A DNA stretch of 64,000 nt from Comamonas sp. (GTDB lineage: Bacteria > Pseudomonadota > Gammaproteobacteria > Burkholderiales > Burkholderiaceae_C), in assembly GCF_009360615.1 (NCBI RefSeq), contig NZ_SPEY01000041.1, forward strand, positions 1 to 64,000, given 5' to 3'. Both the position numbers and the translations under genes were made by a program. Below the pieces are notes generated by a model. That model was not told the origin of the DNA. It saw nothing but the letters and a program-made list of their open reading frames with translations, and did not search any database. Of the stretch, positions 9,518 to 17,245 are shown one piece after another. Position 1 is the stretch's first letter; each line of letters begins with the position of its first letter.

Positions 9518-10714
9518 ATGACCGCTTTCATCGAGGCAGCTTCGCCCCACGTTATGCCCACTTACGGCCGCGTACCCATCGCGCTGGAGCGCGGCCAGGG
9601 CTGCCGCGTTTGGGACGTGAACGGCAAGGAGTATCTGGACGCGCTGGGCGGCATCGCCGTCAACACCCTGGGTCACAACCACCCCAAGCTGGTACCCGCG
9701 CTGCAGGATCAGCTCTCCAAGCTGATCCACACCTCCAACTACTATCATGTGCCCGGTCAGGAAACCCTGGCCAAGCTGCTGACCGAGCGCTCGGGCATGA
9801 CCAATGTGTTCTTCTGCAACACCGGCCTGGAAGCCAACGAGGCCGCCATCAAGATCGCCCGCAAGTACGGCGTGGACAAGGGCATTGCCAAGCCCGAGAT
9901 CGTGGTCTACGACCATGCGTTCCATGGCCGCTCCATCGCCACCATGAGCGCCACCGCCAACCCCAAGGTGCGCGACGGCTTCGGCGCCCTGCTCGACGGC
10001 TTCACACGCGTGCCCCCCAATGACTTCGAGGCCCTGACTGCGGCCACCGAAGGCAATCCCCATATCGTTGCCGTGATGATGGAGCCCATCCAGGGCGAAG
10101 GCGGACTGCACCCCATGCGCGCCGACTACCTGAAGAAGGTGCGTGCGCTGTGCGATGCCAAGGGCTGGCTGCTGATCATGGACGAAGTGCAGGCCGGCAT
10201 GGGGCGCACCGGCAAATGGTTTGCCCACCAGTGGGCCGGCATCACGCCCGACGTGATGACCCTGGCCAAGGGCCTGGGCTCGGGCGTGCCCGTGGGCGCC
10301 GTGGTGGCGCACAAGGCTGCCGCCGAAGTGCTCAAGCCCGGCAATCATGGCTCCACCTTTGGCGGCAACCCCCTTTCCATGCGTGCCGGCGTGGAAACCA
10401 TCCGCATCATGGAAGAGGACGGCCTGCTGTCCCATACCGCCGAGGTGGGTGAATACCTGAAGGCTAAACTCCAGTCTGAACTGGGTAGCCTCCAAGGCTT
10501 TGTCGAAGTGCGCGGCCAGGGCCTGATGATCGGCGTCGAGCTGGCCAAGCCATGCGGCCAGCTGATTGCGCAGGCTGCCGAGGCCGGACTGCTGCTGAGC
10601 GTGACCGCAGACACGGTCGTGCGCCTGGTGCCTCCGCTGATCCTGAGCAAGGCCGAAGCCGATGAAATCGTTGCCCGGCTCAAGCCCCTGGTTCAAGCCA
10701 TTCTGGCCGCCTGA
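9518..10714 (+). CDS. argD: Acetylornithine transaminase
   Basis: PLP enzyme of arginine synthesis that transaminates N-acetylglutamate semialdehyde to N-acetylornithine. The 398-aa product from the ATG at 9518 fits the family; the open frame extends 40 codons further upstream but without family-like sequence, and CAGGAGA lies just before the chosen ATG. Class-III aminotransferase marks are LGGIAVNTLGHNHPKL, FFCNTGLEANEAAIKIARK, the LIMDEVQAGMGRTG cofactor loop and Lys251 in TLAKGLGSGVP, which binds PLP. argF starts 17 bases downstream, so the two genes form an operon. Members of this group can also accept succinyldiaminopimelate or ornithine substrates. Confidence 0.94.
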   Translation: MTAFIEAASPHVMPTYGRVPIALERGQGCRVWDVNGKEYLDALGGIAVNTLGHNHPKLVPALQDQLSKLIHTSNYYHVPGQETLAKLLTERSGMTNVFFCNTGLEANEAAIKIARKYGVDKGIAKPEIVVYDHAFHGRSIATMSATANPKVRDGFGALLDGFTRVPPNDFEALTAATEGNPHIVAVMMEPIQGEGGLHPMRADYLKKVRALCDAKGWLLIMDEVQAGMGRTGKWFAHQWAGITPDVMTLAKGLGSGVPVGAVVAHKAAAEVLKPGNHGSTFGGNPLSMRAGVETIRIMEEDGLLSHTAEVGEYLKAKLQSELGSLQGFVEVRGQGLMIGVELAKPCGQLIAQAAEAGLLLSVTADTVVRLVPPLILSKAEADEIVARLKPLVQAILAA

Positions 10715-10731
10715 TCCTCAAGGAACACTGC

Positions 10732-11655
10732 ATGAAGCATTACCTGCAATTTAGCGACTTCACCGCCGACGAATACGAATACCTGCTGGAGCGTGCAGCC
10801 CTGATCAAGAAGAAGTTCAAGGGCTACGAGAAGCACCACACGCTGACCGACCGCACCATGGCCATGATCTTCGAGAAGGCCAGCACGCGCACGCGCGTGA
10901 GTTTCGAGGCCGGCATGTACCAGCTCGGAGGCTCCGTGGTTCATCTGACCACGGGCGACAGCCAGCTGGGCCGATCGGAGCCCATCGAAGACAGCGCACG
11001 CGTCATCAGCCGCATGACCGACCTGGTCATGATCCGCACCTTCGGTCAGGACAAGATCGAGCGTTTTGCCCAGTACTCGCGCGTGCCCGTGATCAACGGC
11101 CTGACCAACGAATTCCACCCCTGCCAGATCCTGGCCGACATCTTCACCTTCATCGAGCATCGCGGCTCGATCAAGGGCAAGGTGGTGGCCTGGGTGGGCG
11201 ACGGCAACAACATGGCCAATACCTGGCTGCAGGCCGCCGATCTGCTGGGCTTCACGGTCCATGTCAGCACGCCCGGCGGCTACGAGGTGGACGAGCAGCT
11301 GGCCTTCAACGGCAAACCCGTCAACCCCGGCTGCTACAAGGTGTTCAAGGACCCCCTCGAAGCCTGCAAGGGCGCCGATCTGGTGACCACCGATGTGTGG
11401 ACCAGCATGGGCTACGAGGCCGAGAACGAAGCACGCAAAAAGGCCTTCGCCGACTGGTGCGTGGATGCCGAGATGATGGCATCGGCCAAGGCCGATGCCC
11501 TGTTCATGCACTGCCTGCCCGCCCATCGCGGCGAGGAAGTCGAAGCCGAAGTCATCGACGGACCACAATCCGTGGTCTGGGACGAGGCTGAGAATCGCAT
11601 GCATGTGCAAAAGGCACTGATGGAATACCTGCTGCTGGGCCGCCAGCCAGCCTGA
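10732..11655 (+). CDS. argF: Ornithine carbamoyltransferase
   Basis: Cytosolic anabolic enzyme forming citrulline from ornithine and carbamoyl phosphate, 307 aa. The carbamoyl-phosphate motif STRTR is at residues 51-55, followed by RVSFEAGMYQLGG. NEFHPCQILADIFTF and the ornithine-binding HCLPAHRGEEVEAEVIDG near the C-terminus are intact. AAGGAA precedes the ATG. It is the second gene of the argD-argF operon, and a strong hairpin follows at 11719-11760. argG is not in the window. Confidence 0.97.
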   Translation: MKHYLQFSDFTADEYEYLLERAALIKKKFKGYEKHHTLTDRTMAMIFEKASTRTRVSFEAGMYQLGGSVVHLTTGDSQLGRSEPIEDSARVISRMTDLVMIRTFGQDKIERFAQYSRVPVINGLTNEFHPCQILADIFTFIEHRGSIKGKVVAWVGDGNNMANTWLQAADLLGFTVHVSTPGGYEVDEQLAFNGKPVNPGCYKVFKDPLEACKGADLVTTDVWTSMGYEAENEARKKAFADWCVDAEMMASAKADALFMHCLPAHRGEEVEAEVIDGPQSVVWDEAENRMHVQKALMEYLLLGRQPA

Positions 11656-11692
11656 TTCGGCACGTCCTGGCTCATCTGCAGACCACCGCCCC

Positions 11693-11956
11693 ATGCACCT
11701 GAGCCACATCACATCCCCACACCGCCAGCGGGCCCTGCGCCAGCTGGCGGTGTTTCTGTTTCCGCTGCGCCCCACCCAGGGGGATGCCCGCTACGGCCAG
11801 CGCGGGGGCCTGCTGGCGCTGCGCCAGCCCCATATGGCACGCCACACCCGCGTGCCCTCCTTCTTCGGCCCGCGCAAATCCTTTGCCGCACGCGTGCGCG
11901 CCCTCCATGTGCGCATCCACACCTTCTATCTGAAGTTTCTTCAAGGCCATACCTAG
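11693..11956 (+). CDS. Possible small hypothetical protein
   Basis: An 87-aa open frame, very rich in Arg, His and Leu, starting MHLSHITSPHRQRALRQL and ending YLKFLQGHT. I recognise no family, signal peptide or motif. Its first codons contain a terminator-like hairpin that probably ends the argDF transcript, and there is no convincing ribosome-binding site, so the frame may be non-coding. It is listed because it fills a 415-base gap and is the best open frame there. Confidence 0.25.
   Translation: MHLSHITSPHRQRALRQLAVFLFPLRPTQGDARYGQRGGLLALRQPHMARHTRVPSFFGPRKSFAARVRALHVRIHTFYLKFLQGHT
11719..11760 (+). terminator. Probable argDF terminator
   Basis: ACACCGCCAGC (11719-11729) pairs perfectly with GCTGGCGGTGT (11743-11753) and is followed by TTCTGTTT. 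An 11-pair GC-rich stem 64 bases after argF fits an intrinsic terminator, although the T-run is broken. Confidence 0.6.
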
Positions 11957-12069
11957 CGGCCCGGCACCCGAAGCCGCAGGCACCTCCCGTGCACCGGCTC
12001 CCCCTCGAAAGCCGTCCTTGCCTGAGGAGGACGGCCCGACCCCGATGCCTGAACCCTTGAAGAAACACG

Positions 12070-12435
12070 ATGTCCGAATCCGTCCACCCCTGCCTGCGCT
12101 GTGGCGTCTGCTGCCAGAACTACCGCGTGGAGTTTTCCATCTACGAGCTGCAATCCATGGGCGGCACCGTCCCCGACGAACTGGCCCATGAAGTGCCCGG
12201 CAAGGGAAACCGCGCGCGCATGAACGGCACGGAACGTCACCCGGTGCGCTGCGTGGCACTGCGCGAGCTGCCCGAGGTCGGCGATGGCTGCATAGGCTGC
12301 GGAATCTACGAGCAGCGCTCGCGCCCCTGCCGGGACTTTCCGTTTGCCTCCTACGGCTGCCACGACACGCGCGAGAAATTCGGCCTGCCGGCGCTGAGCG
12401 ACGAGGAAGTCCAGCCCTGGCTGGAAGCCGCCTGA
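12070..12435 (+). CDS. YkgJ family cysteine-cluster protein (copy 1)
   Basis: A 121-aa cytoplasmic protein of the YkgJ/CxxCxxCC group, thought to bind zinc or iron through clustered cysteines. The N-terminus reads HPCLRCGVCCQNY; later cysteines occur in CIGCGIYEQRSRPCRDFPF and in YGC. The pattern C-x2-C-x3-C(C) plus a second cluster is typical. No enzymatic function is established. It lies just beyond the feo operon on the opposite strand, and a paralogue of similar length (15294-15614) lies on the other side of that operon. Confidence 0.82.
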   Translation: MSESVHPCLRCGVCCQNYRVEFSIYELQSMGGTVPDELAHEVPGKGNRARMNGTERHPVRCVALRELPEVGDGCIGCGIYEQRSRPCRDFPFASYGCHDTREKFGLPALSDEEVQPWLEAA

Positions 12436-12470
12436 GCTTTCGACAAGCCGGCCAGCGCTATCCAATAAAA

Positions 12471-12546
12471 AGCTGCCTGCGATTGCCAGCCAAGCACTTC
12501 AGCCACGAAAGTATCTGAAATGCCAAAGTGGCAAGCGCAGGCAGCT
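12471..12546. repeat. Long imperfect palindrome (intergenic repeat element)
   Basis: Arm 12471-12487 (AGCTGCCTGCGATTGCC) and arm 12530-12546 (GGCAAGCGCAGGCAGCT) are reverse complements except for one base, and the 42-base loop has its own pairing between CACTTCAG and CTGAAATG. It sits between two convergent genes. Its core AGCTGCC-GCG resembles the hairpin at 43084-43122. It could act as a bidirectional terminator or be one copy of a dispersed palindromic family. Confidence 0.6.
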
Positions 12547-12563
12547 ATTATTTTGCAGCTTAG

Positions 12564-12758
12564 TCAGGCCTTTCGCGTATCCGAGCAGCTGTCGCCACCA
12601 CAGGCGCTGCAACCGCCGCAGCGGCCGCCACGGGCCGCCGGAGCCAGCGACGGATGAACCCGCATCAGCTTGCTGCGCAGGCCGGCCGGCATGAAACGCC
12701 AGGCCAGCGACACGGCGGCCACCAGGACGATGGCGCCCACGATCAGTTCCTGCCACAT
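12564..12758 (-). CDS. Small Cys-rich membrane protein of the feo operon
   Basis: A 64-aa protein with one N-terminal membrane helix (MWQELIVGAIVLVAAVSLAW) and a cysteine-rich tail GGRCGGCSACGGDSC. The ATG at 12758 is used; a TTG two codons upstream is the alternative. It follows feoB by 13 bases on the same strand, so it is part of the ferrous iron uptake operon. Position and architecture resemble FeoB-associated Cys-rich proteins. It is not the winged-helix FeoC of enterobacteria. A role in metal binding or in assisting FeoB is inferred from context. Confidence 0.75.
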   Translation of the reverse strand: MWQELIVGAIVLVAAVSLAWRFMPAGLRSKLMRVHPSLAPAARGGRCGGCSACGGDSCSDTRKA

Positions 12759-12771
12759 AGACAATCCTTTC

Positions 12772-14706
12772 TCAGCCCCATCCCAGGGCCACGGCGATGC
12801 GATAAGTCACAAAGCTGGCCAGATAGGCCAACGCAAACAGATAGCCGGCCATGAGCAGCGGATAGCGCCAGCCATTGGTCTCGCGCTTGACCATGGCCAG
12901 CGTGGAGATGCACTGGGGCGCAAACACGAACCAGACCAGCAGGGACAGCGCGGTCGCCATGGACCAGCTGCTCGCGATCAGCGGGCTCAGTTGCTGGGCC
13001 ATGGCGTCATCGCCCACGGCCGACAGCGCATACACCGTCCCCAGCGCCCCGACGGCCACTTCGCGTGCGGCCATGCCGGGCACCAGCGCAATGGCGATCT
13101 GCCAGTTGAAGCCGATAGGCGCCAGCACCACCTCCAGCGCACGGCCGATCTGGCCCGCAAAGCTGTAGCGAATCGCGCCTTCGGTCACGCCTTCGGGAGC
13201 ACCGGGATAGCTGGAGAGGAACCACAGTACGATGCTCACGGTCAGGATGATGCCGCCGACGCGGCGCAGGAAGATCATGGCCCGCTCGTACAGGCCCAGC
13301 ACCAGGCTGCGCAGACTGGGAATGCGGTAGGAAGGCAGCTCCATCAGCAGCGGCGTGCGGGTCTTGACCTGGGTGGCCAGCTTGCCCACCCAGGCCACGG
13401 CCATGGCGCTGAGGATGCCGCCCACATAGAGGGCAAACAGCACCAGGCCCTGCAGATTGAAGAAACCGGCCACCGTCTGCTCCGGGATGAAGGCACCGAT
13501 CAGCAGCGTGTAGACCGGCAGGCGTGCCGAGCAGGTCATCAGCGGCGCGATCATGATCGTCAGCAGACGGTCGCGCCAGCTCGAAATCGAACGCGTGGCC
13601 ATGATGCCGGGCACGGCGCAGGCAAAGCTGGACAGCAGCGGAATGAAGGAGCGCCCGGACAGCCCCACGCTACCCATGATGCGGTCCAGCAAGAAGGCCG
13701 CGCGCGGCAGGTAGCCCGAGTCTTCCAGCACCAGGATGAAGAAGAACAGAATCAGGATCTGCGGCAGAAAGACCACCACCGAGCCGGTCCCGGCGATCAC
13801 TCCGTCGACCAGCAGGCTGCGCAGGACACCATCGGGCATCACGCCATGCACCCACTGGCCGAAGCCGCTGACCAGGCCTTCGATCCCGTCCATCAGGGGC
13901 TGGGCCCAGCTGAACACGGCCTGGAACATCAGAAACAGCGTCGCCACGAGCAGCAGCGTGCCCCACAGCGGGTGCAGCACCACGGAGTCGATGCGATCGT
14001 CGCGCTGTGTGGGAGCTGCGGGCTCCTGTACGGTCAGCCGCATGATCTCGGCCACCTGCTGGTGCAGGGCCAGCAGCTGGGCGCGCGAGTTGCTGCCCGT
14101 CACGGGCTTGAACTGGCCTTCGAGTGTCGGCGCCCTGAGCTGTCTGGCCTGATCGCTGTCCAGCCAGGCCAGCAAATCCTTGGCGCCGGACAGGTGCACG
14201 CCCACGCTCTCCACCACGGGCACGCCCAGCAGCTCGCTGAGCCTGGCCTTGTCGATGACCAGGCCCTGGCGACGCGCCATATCGCTCATATTGAGCACCA
14301 CCACCATGGGCAGGCCCAGGGCGCGTGCCTCCAGTACCAGACGCAAGTTCAGGCGCAGATGGGTGGCATCGGTCACGCAGACCAGCAGCTCGGGCGGCGC
14401 TTCGCGCGGGTGCTGGCCCTTGACGATGTCGCGGGTGATGCGCTCGTCCTCGCTGTGCGCATCCAGGCTGTAGGTGCCGGGCAGGTCCAGCACGCGCACG
14501 CGACGCTTGCCGGGCGTGCTCAGCCAGCCTTCCTTGCGCTCCACGGTCACGCCCGCGTAGTTGGCCACCTTCTGGCGGGCGCCGGTCAGCAGGTTGAACA
14601 GTGCCGTCTTGCCGCAGTTCGGATTGCCCAGCAGCGCGGCGCGCAACGGTGCCAGCTCCGCGACTTGAGGGCTCATCATGGTGATCTGGGACTCGCGCGC
14701 ATTCAT
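12772..14706 (-). CDS. feoB: Ferrous iron transporter FeoB
   Basis: Inner-membrane Fe2+ transporter of 644 aa with an N-terminal cytosolic GTPase. G1 is GNPNCGKT (residues 27-34), followed by the FeoB-type NYAGVTVERKEGWL, the G3 LDLPGTYSLD and G4 NMSD. A helical GDI region leads into a polytopic domain containing two Gate motifs, one around the conserved PLLSSFACAVPGIMATR and one around LVPGMAAREVAVGALGTVYA. The protein is shorter than the 773-aa E. coli enzyme but complete. Its ATG overlaps the feoA stop (ATGA). Expression is probably Fur-controlled through the box upstream of feoA. Confidence 0.97.
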   Translation of the reverse strand: MNARESQITMMSPQVAELAPLRAALLGNPNCGKTALFNLLTGARQKVANYAGVTVERKEGWLSTPGKRRVRVLDLPGTYSLDAHSEDERITRDIVKGQHPREAPPELLVCVTDATHLRLNLRLVLEARALGLPMVVVLNMSDMARRQGLVIDKARLSELLGVPVVESVGVHLSGAKDLLAWLDSDQARQLRAPTLEGQFKPVTGSNSRAQLLALHQQVAEIMRLTVQEPAAPTQRDDRIDSVVLHPLWGTLLLVATLFLMFQAVFSWAQPLMDGIEGLVSGFGQWVHGVMPDGVLRSLLVDGVIAGTGSVVVFLPQILILFFFILVLEDSGYLPRAAFLLDRIMGSVGLSGRSFIPLLSSFACAVPGIMATRSISSWRDRLLTIMIAPLMTCSARLPVYTLLIGAFIPEQTVAGFFNLQGLVLFALYVGGILSAMAVAWVGKLATQVKTRTPLLMELPSYRIPSLRSLVLGLYERAMIFLRRVGGIILTVSIVLWFLSSYPGAPEGVTEGAIRYSFAGQIGRALEVVLAPIGFNWQIAIALVPGMAAREVAVGALGTVYALSAVGDDAMAQQLSPLIASSWSMATALSLLVWFVFAPQCISTLAMVKRETNGWRYPLLMAGYLFALAYLASFVTYRIAVALGWG

Positions 14707-15092
14707 GCTGCGGCCTCCAGCTGCACCAGCACCTGGGCCGCCTCGTGGCGGCGCAGGGCAAACGTCGCCTGGCCTATGCGCACGGCCAGCGGATCCGGGC
14801 CGGGAAAGCCGGTAGCGACGATGCGCACGGTCTCGCCGGGCAGGAAACCGATTTCCATGAGTCTGAGCAGCAGGCTTTCATCCTCGCCTTCAGAGGAGGC
14901 GAGATCCACCACCCGGGCGGGTTGGTTCACCAGCAGCCGATCCAGGCCGATCACCGGCACGGTGGCCGGCACATGGGCTGCTGGGCTGGGAATTTGCACG
15001 CCGGATTCAGACGCTTGAACAGAAAGAGCATTCATGGACAAAGTAACTGACACTGCTTCAGACCTGACCGAGGGGGACTGCAAAGAACTCAT
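14703..15092 (-). CDS. feoA: Ferrous iron transport protein FeoA
   Basis: SH3-like cytoplasmic partner of FeoB. The C-terminal 80 residues are the FeoA domain, with LLLRLMEIGFLPGETVRIV and PLAVRIGQATFALRRHEA. As drawn the product is 129 aa, longer than the usual 75-90. The Fur box ends only 16 bases before the first ATG, so transcription might begin too close to it, and the ATG at 15035 (MNALSVQASESG, 110 aa) is a real alternative. Neither start has a good ribosome-binding site. First gene of feoA-feoB-small protein. Confidence 0.9.
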   Translation of the reverse strand: MSSLQSPSVRSEAVSVTLSMNALSVQASESGVQIPSPAAHVPATVPVIGLDRLLVNQPARVVDLASSEGEDESLLLRLMEIGFLPGETVRIVATGFPGPDPLAVRIGQATFALRRHEAAQVLVQLEAAA

Positions 15093-15107
15093 GTCGCATT
15101 ATTAATT

Positions 15108-15126
15108 GATTTTGATTCTCATTTTC
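15108..15126 (-). promoter_or_regulatory. Fur box upstream of feoA
   Basis: The minus strand reads GAAAATGAGAATCAAAATC, matching 15 of 19 positions of the Fur consensus GATAATGATAATCATTATC. It is the only AT-rich island here and sits immediately upstream of the feo operon, whose Fur control is well established in proteobacteria. Confidence 0.8.
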
Positions 15127-15293
15127 CATTTACTGTAGGCGATTGATGCACAACGGTGGCGAATTGGCACCAGCAGCATGGATTTTTGGGCGGGTATTGC
15201 GCACCGCGGTTGACAAAACCGCAGCCCGGCGCACGCAAAGGGTTTGCACAGCTGCGAAAATCGGTGCCCCACCGGACGAAACCCGCCCCTGTC

Positions 15294-15614
15294 ATGACCC
15301 ATCCCTGCCTCAGCTGCGGCGCCTGCTGCGCGTCCTTTCGTGTCGACTTCTCCGTCCACGAGTCTCAGGATCATGGAGGCAGCGTCCCCGCCGGGCTGGT
15401 CGAGGAGGTCACCGACTACACCTGCCGCATGCGCGGCACGGACTGGGCCAGGCCGCGCTGCGCAGCCCTGGTCGGCAAGGTGGGGGAGCGGGCCAGCTGC
15501 GGCATTTACGAATGGCGCCCCTCCCCTTGCCGCGAGTTCGCTGCCGGCTCGGATGCCTGCAACCGCGTGCGCCAGCGCCACCAGCTGCCGGTGCTGGAAA
15601 GCGGCCTGATCTAG
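15294..15614 (+). CDS. YkgJ family cysteine-cluster protein (copy 2)
   Basis: A 106-aa cytoplasmic protein starting MTHPCLSCGACCASFRVDFSV; the frame runs 46 codons further upstream without family sequence, so the ATG at 15294 is used. Cysteine clusters CLSCGACC and CGIYEWRPSPCREF match those of the copy at 12070-12435, to which it is clearly paralogous (VDFSVHE versus VEFSIYE). Metal chelation is the presumed activity. It is divergent from feoA, and the region between holds the Fur box, so it may be co-regulated by iron. Confidence 0.82.
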   Translation: MTHPCLSCGACCASFRVDFSVHESQDHGGSVPAGLVEEVTDYTCRMRGTDWARPRCAALVGKVGERASCGIYEWRPSPCREFAAGSDACNRVRQRHQLPVLESGLI

Positions 15615-15636
15615 GAGCCCCGACCAGATCCGTGCA

Positions 15637-16419
15637 TCAGGCGTCCTGCTCGATCAGCACCACGCCGATATTGTCCTTGCCGCCGGCGGCATTGGCCGCC
15701 CCGATCAGGGCCTCCTGCAGCTGCGCGAGCGGCAGGTTCGCATCGAACAGGGATTCAAGGCTGGCATCGCTGAGCATATCGGTCAGACCATCCGAGCACA
15801 GCAAGATGCGATCCCCCTGTTCCAAGAGCCAATGACTGAGCTCCGGCTCCACCTGGGGCATCACACCCAACGCTCTTGTGACCAGGTGACCGTAGCGCGA
15901 AGTCCTGGCATCGGCTTCGGAGAGCAGACCGGCATCGATATCCTGCTGCACGAGGGAATGATCCCGCGTCAGGCGCTGCAGCCGGCCCGCACGCCAGGCA
16001 TAGGCCCTGGAATCTCCCAGATGAGCGATCAGCACCTCGCGGGCCAGAACCAGGGCGACCACCACCGTGGTTCCCATGCCGCTGTAGCCGGGCGTGGATT
16101 GCGCGGCGGCATAGATGGCCGTATTGGCCATGTGCAGGGCGTCCGTCAGTTCGCACTGCGCCACCGACAGGGATTCGTCGGCGGAAGGGCCGTGCTGCAC
16201 GCTGGTGGTGATCAGCTCCACGGCCATGACGCTGGCCACCTCGCCCGCGTTATAGCCGCCCATGCCGTCGGCCAGCACGGCTACCGGCCAGGGTCTGGCC
16301 TGCGGCTCCATGCCGACCGCGTCTTCGTTGTTGCTGCGCTGGCGCCCCATGTCTGCACGCCCCACCATGCGGACGGCCGGCCAGACTCGGAAAGGGCTAG
16401 AAGCTGCAGGGGTGGACAT
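15637..16419 (-). CDS. PP2C-type serine/threonine phosphatase
   Basis: Soluble Mg2+/Mn2+-dependent protein phosphatase of 260 aa, the minimal Stp1/PrpC type. The ATG at 16419 (MSTPAASSPFRVW) is preferred to the upstream frame extension. Metal-binding motifs are complete: GRQRSNNEDA near residue 30, VLADGMGGYNAGE, ILLCSDGLTDMLSD and the terminal GGKDNIGVVLIEQD. No protein kinase, FHA or type VI gene lies beside it, so its targets are unknown. It is divergent from lysE. Confidence 0.93.
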   Translation of the reverse strand: MSTPAASSPFRVWPAVRMVGRADMGRQRSNNEDAVGMEPQARPWPVAVLADGMGGYNAGEVASVMAVELITTSVQHGPSADESLSVAQCELTDALHMANTAIYAAAQSTPGYSGMGTTVVVALVLAREVLIAHLGDSRAYAWRAGRLQRLTRDHSLVQQDIDAGLLSEADARTSRYGHLVTRALGVMPQVEPELSHWLLEQGDRILLCSDGLTDMLSDASLESLFDANLPLAQLQEALIGAANAAGGKDNIGVVLIEQDA

Positions 16420-16608
16420 GGAGGACGAAGGCGGGAGACGCAGATGGGGACGGATTGCGAAAAGCATTCAAGCGTAATGCAATTGAGATGCCCGCATCGT
16501 GGAAAAAGATGCCGTTTTGCACTAGTTGACCATGCAAGAGCGCAATTTTGTTCAATACCCGGACCAGCCAGGGACTCAGACTGGCGGCTTCTTGTTTCGG
16601 GTTCTCCC

Positions 16609-17235
16609 ATGCTTTCTTCTGTTCTGGCCATGGCCGGATTCGCACTGGCCGGTGCCATCACGCCGGGCCCCGTGAACGTGCTGGCCCTGCGCCATGGCCA
16701 CGGTCGCGCTGTCGCCGCCTTCTGCTATGTGCTGGGCGCCAGCATCAGTTACGCCCTTATCGTCTGGCTGATGGGCCAGAGCGGGCAATGGCTGCTGAAG
16801 CAGCCGGAGCTGCTGCGCTGGGCGCCGCGGGTCTGCGCTCTCTATCTGCTTTGGCTGGCCTGGCAACTGGCCAACGCGCCCGGAACGGACAGCCGTGGGA
16901 CCCGGGAGAGTGATCCTGCATCGCTTCCGTCCGGTCCAGGCGGAGCATTCCTGCAGGGCATTGCCATTCAGAGCCTCAACCCCAAGGCCTGGCTGGTGGC
17001 GCTTTCAGGCATCGGCATGTTCGTGGCCCCGCTGGCGGCGCAGCAGCTTTCGCTGTCAGGCGCACTGCTGCTGTTTTGCACCGTCTCCCTGCTGGCCTGT
17101 CTGGCCGGCGTCGGCTGCTGGGCCGCGCTGGGCCATGCACTGACCCGGTGGCTGAACACGCCCCTGCGCCGCCAGCGGCTGAACCAGGCCCTGGCCATGG
17201 TGCTGGTGGCAAGCGTGGTCAGCATGCTGGCATGA
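16609..17235 (+). CDS. LysE family amino acid exporter
   Basis: Inner-membrane protein of 208 aa with six predicted helices. It begins MLSSVLAMAGFALAGAITPG; the ITPGPVNVLALRHG segment is the family signature. QSLNPKAWLVALSGIGMF marks the second half. The frame is open far upstream across the phosphatase gene, but the ATG at 16609 is the only start giving a LysE N-terminus. Substrate is unknown (the family exports basic or other amino acids). The AraC gene starts ten bases after its stop, so the pair is cotranscribed. Confidence 0.88.
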   Translation: MLSSVLAMAGFALAGAITPGPVNVLALRHGHGRAVAAFCYVLGASISYALIVWLMGQSGQWLLKQPELLRWAPRVCALYLLWLAWQLANAPGTDSRGTRESDPASLPSGPGGAFLQGIAIQSLNPKAWLVALSGIGMFVAPLAAQQLSLSGALLLFCTVSLLACLAGVGCWAALGHALTRWLNTPLRRQRLNQALAMVLVASVVSMLA

Positions 17236-17245
17236 TAAGGCCGTC

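Noticed and set aside
12670..15018. Plus-strand open frame of 780 codons opposite feoAB
   Set aside because: Antisense shadow of feoB; composition (His, Gln, Arg) is not protein-like and the Fur box and operon structure support the minus-strand genes.
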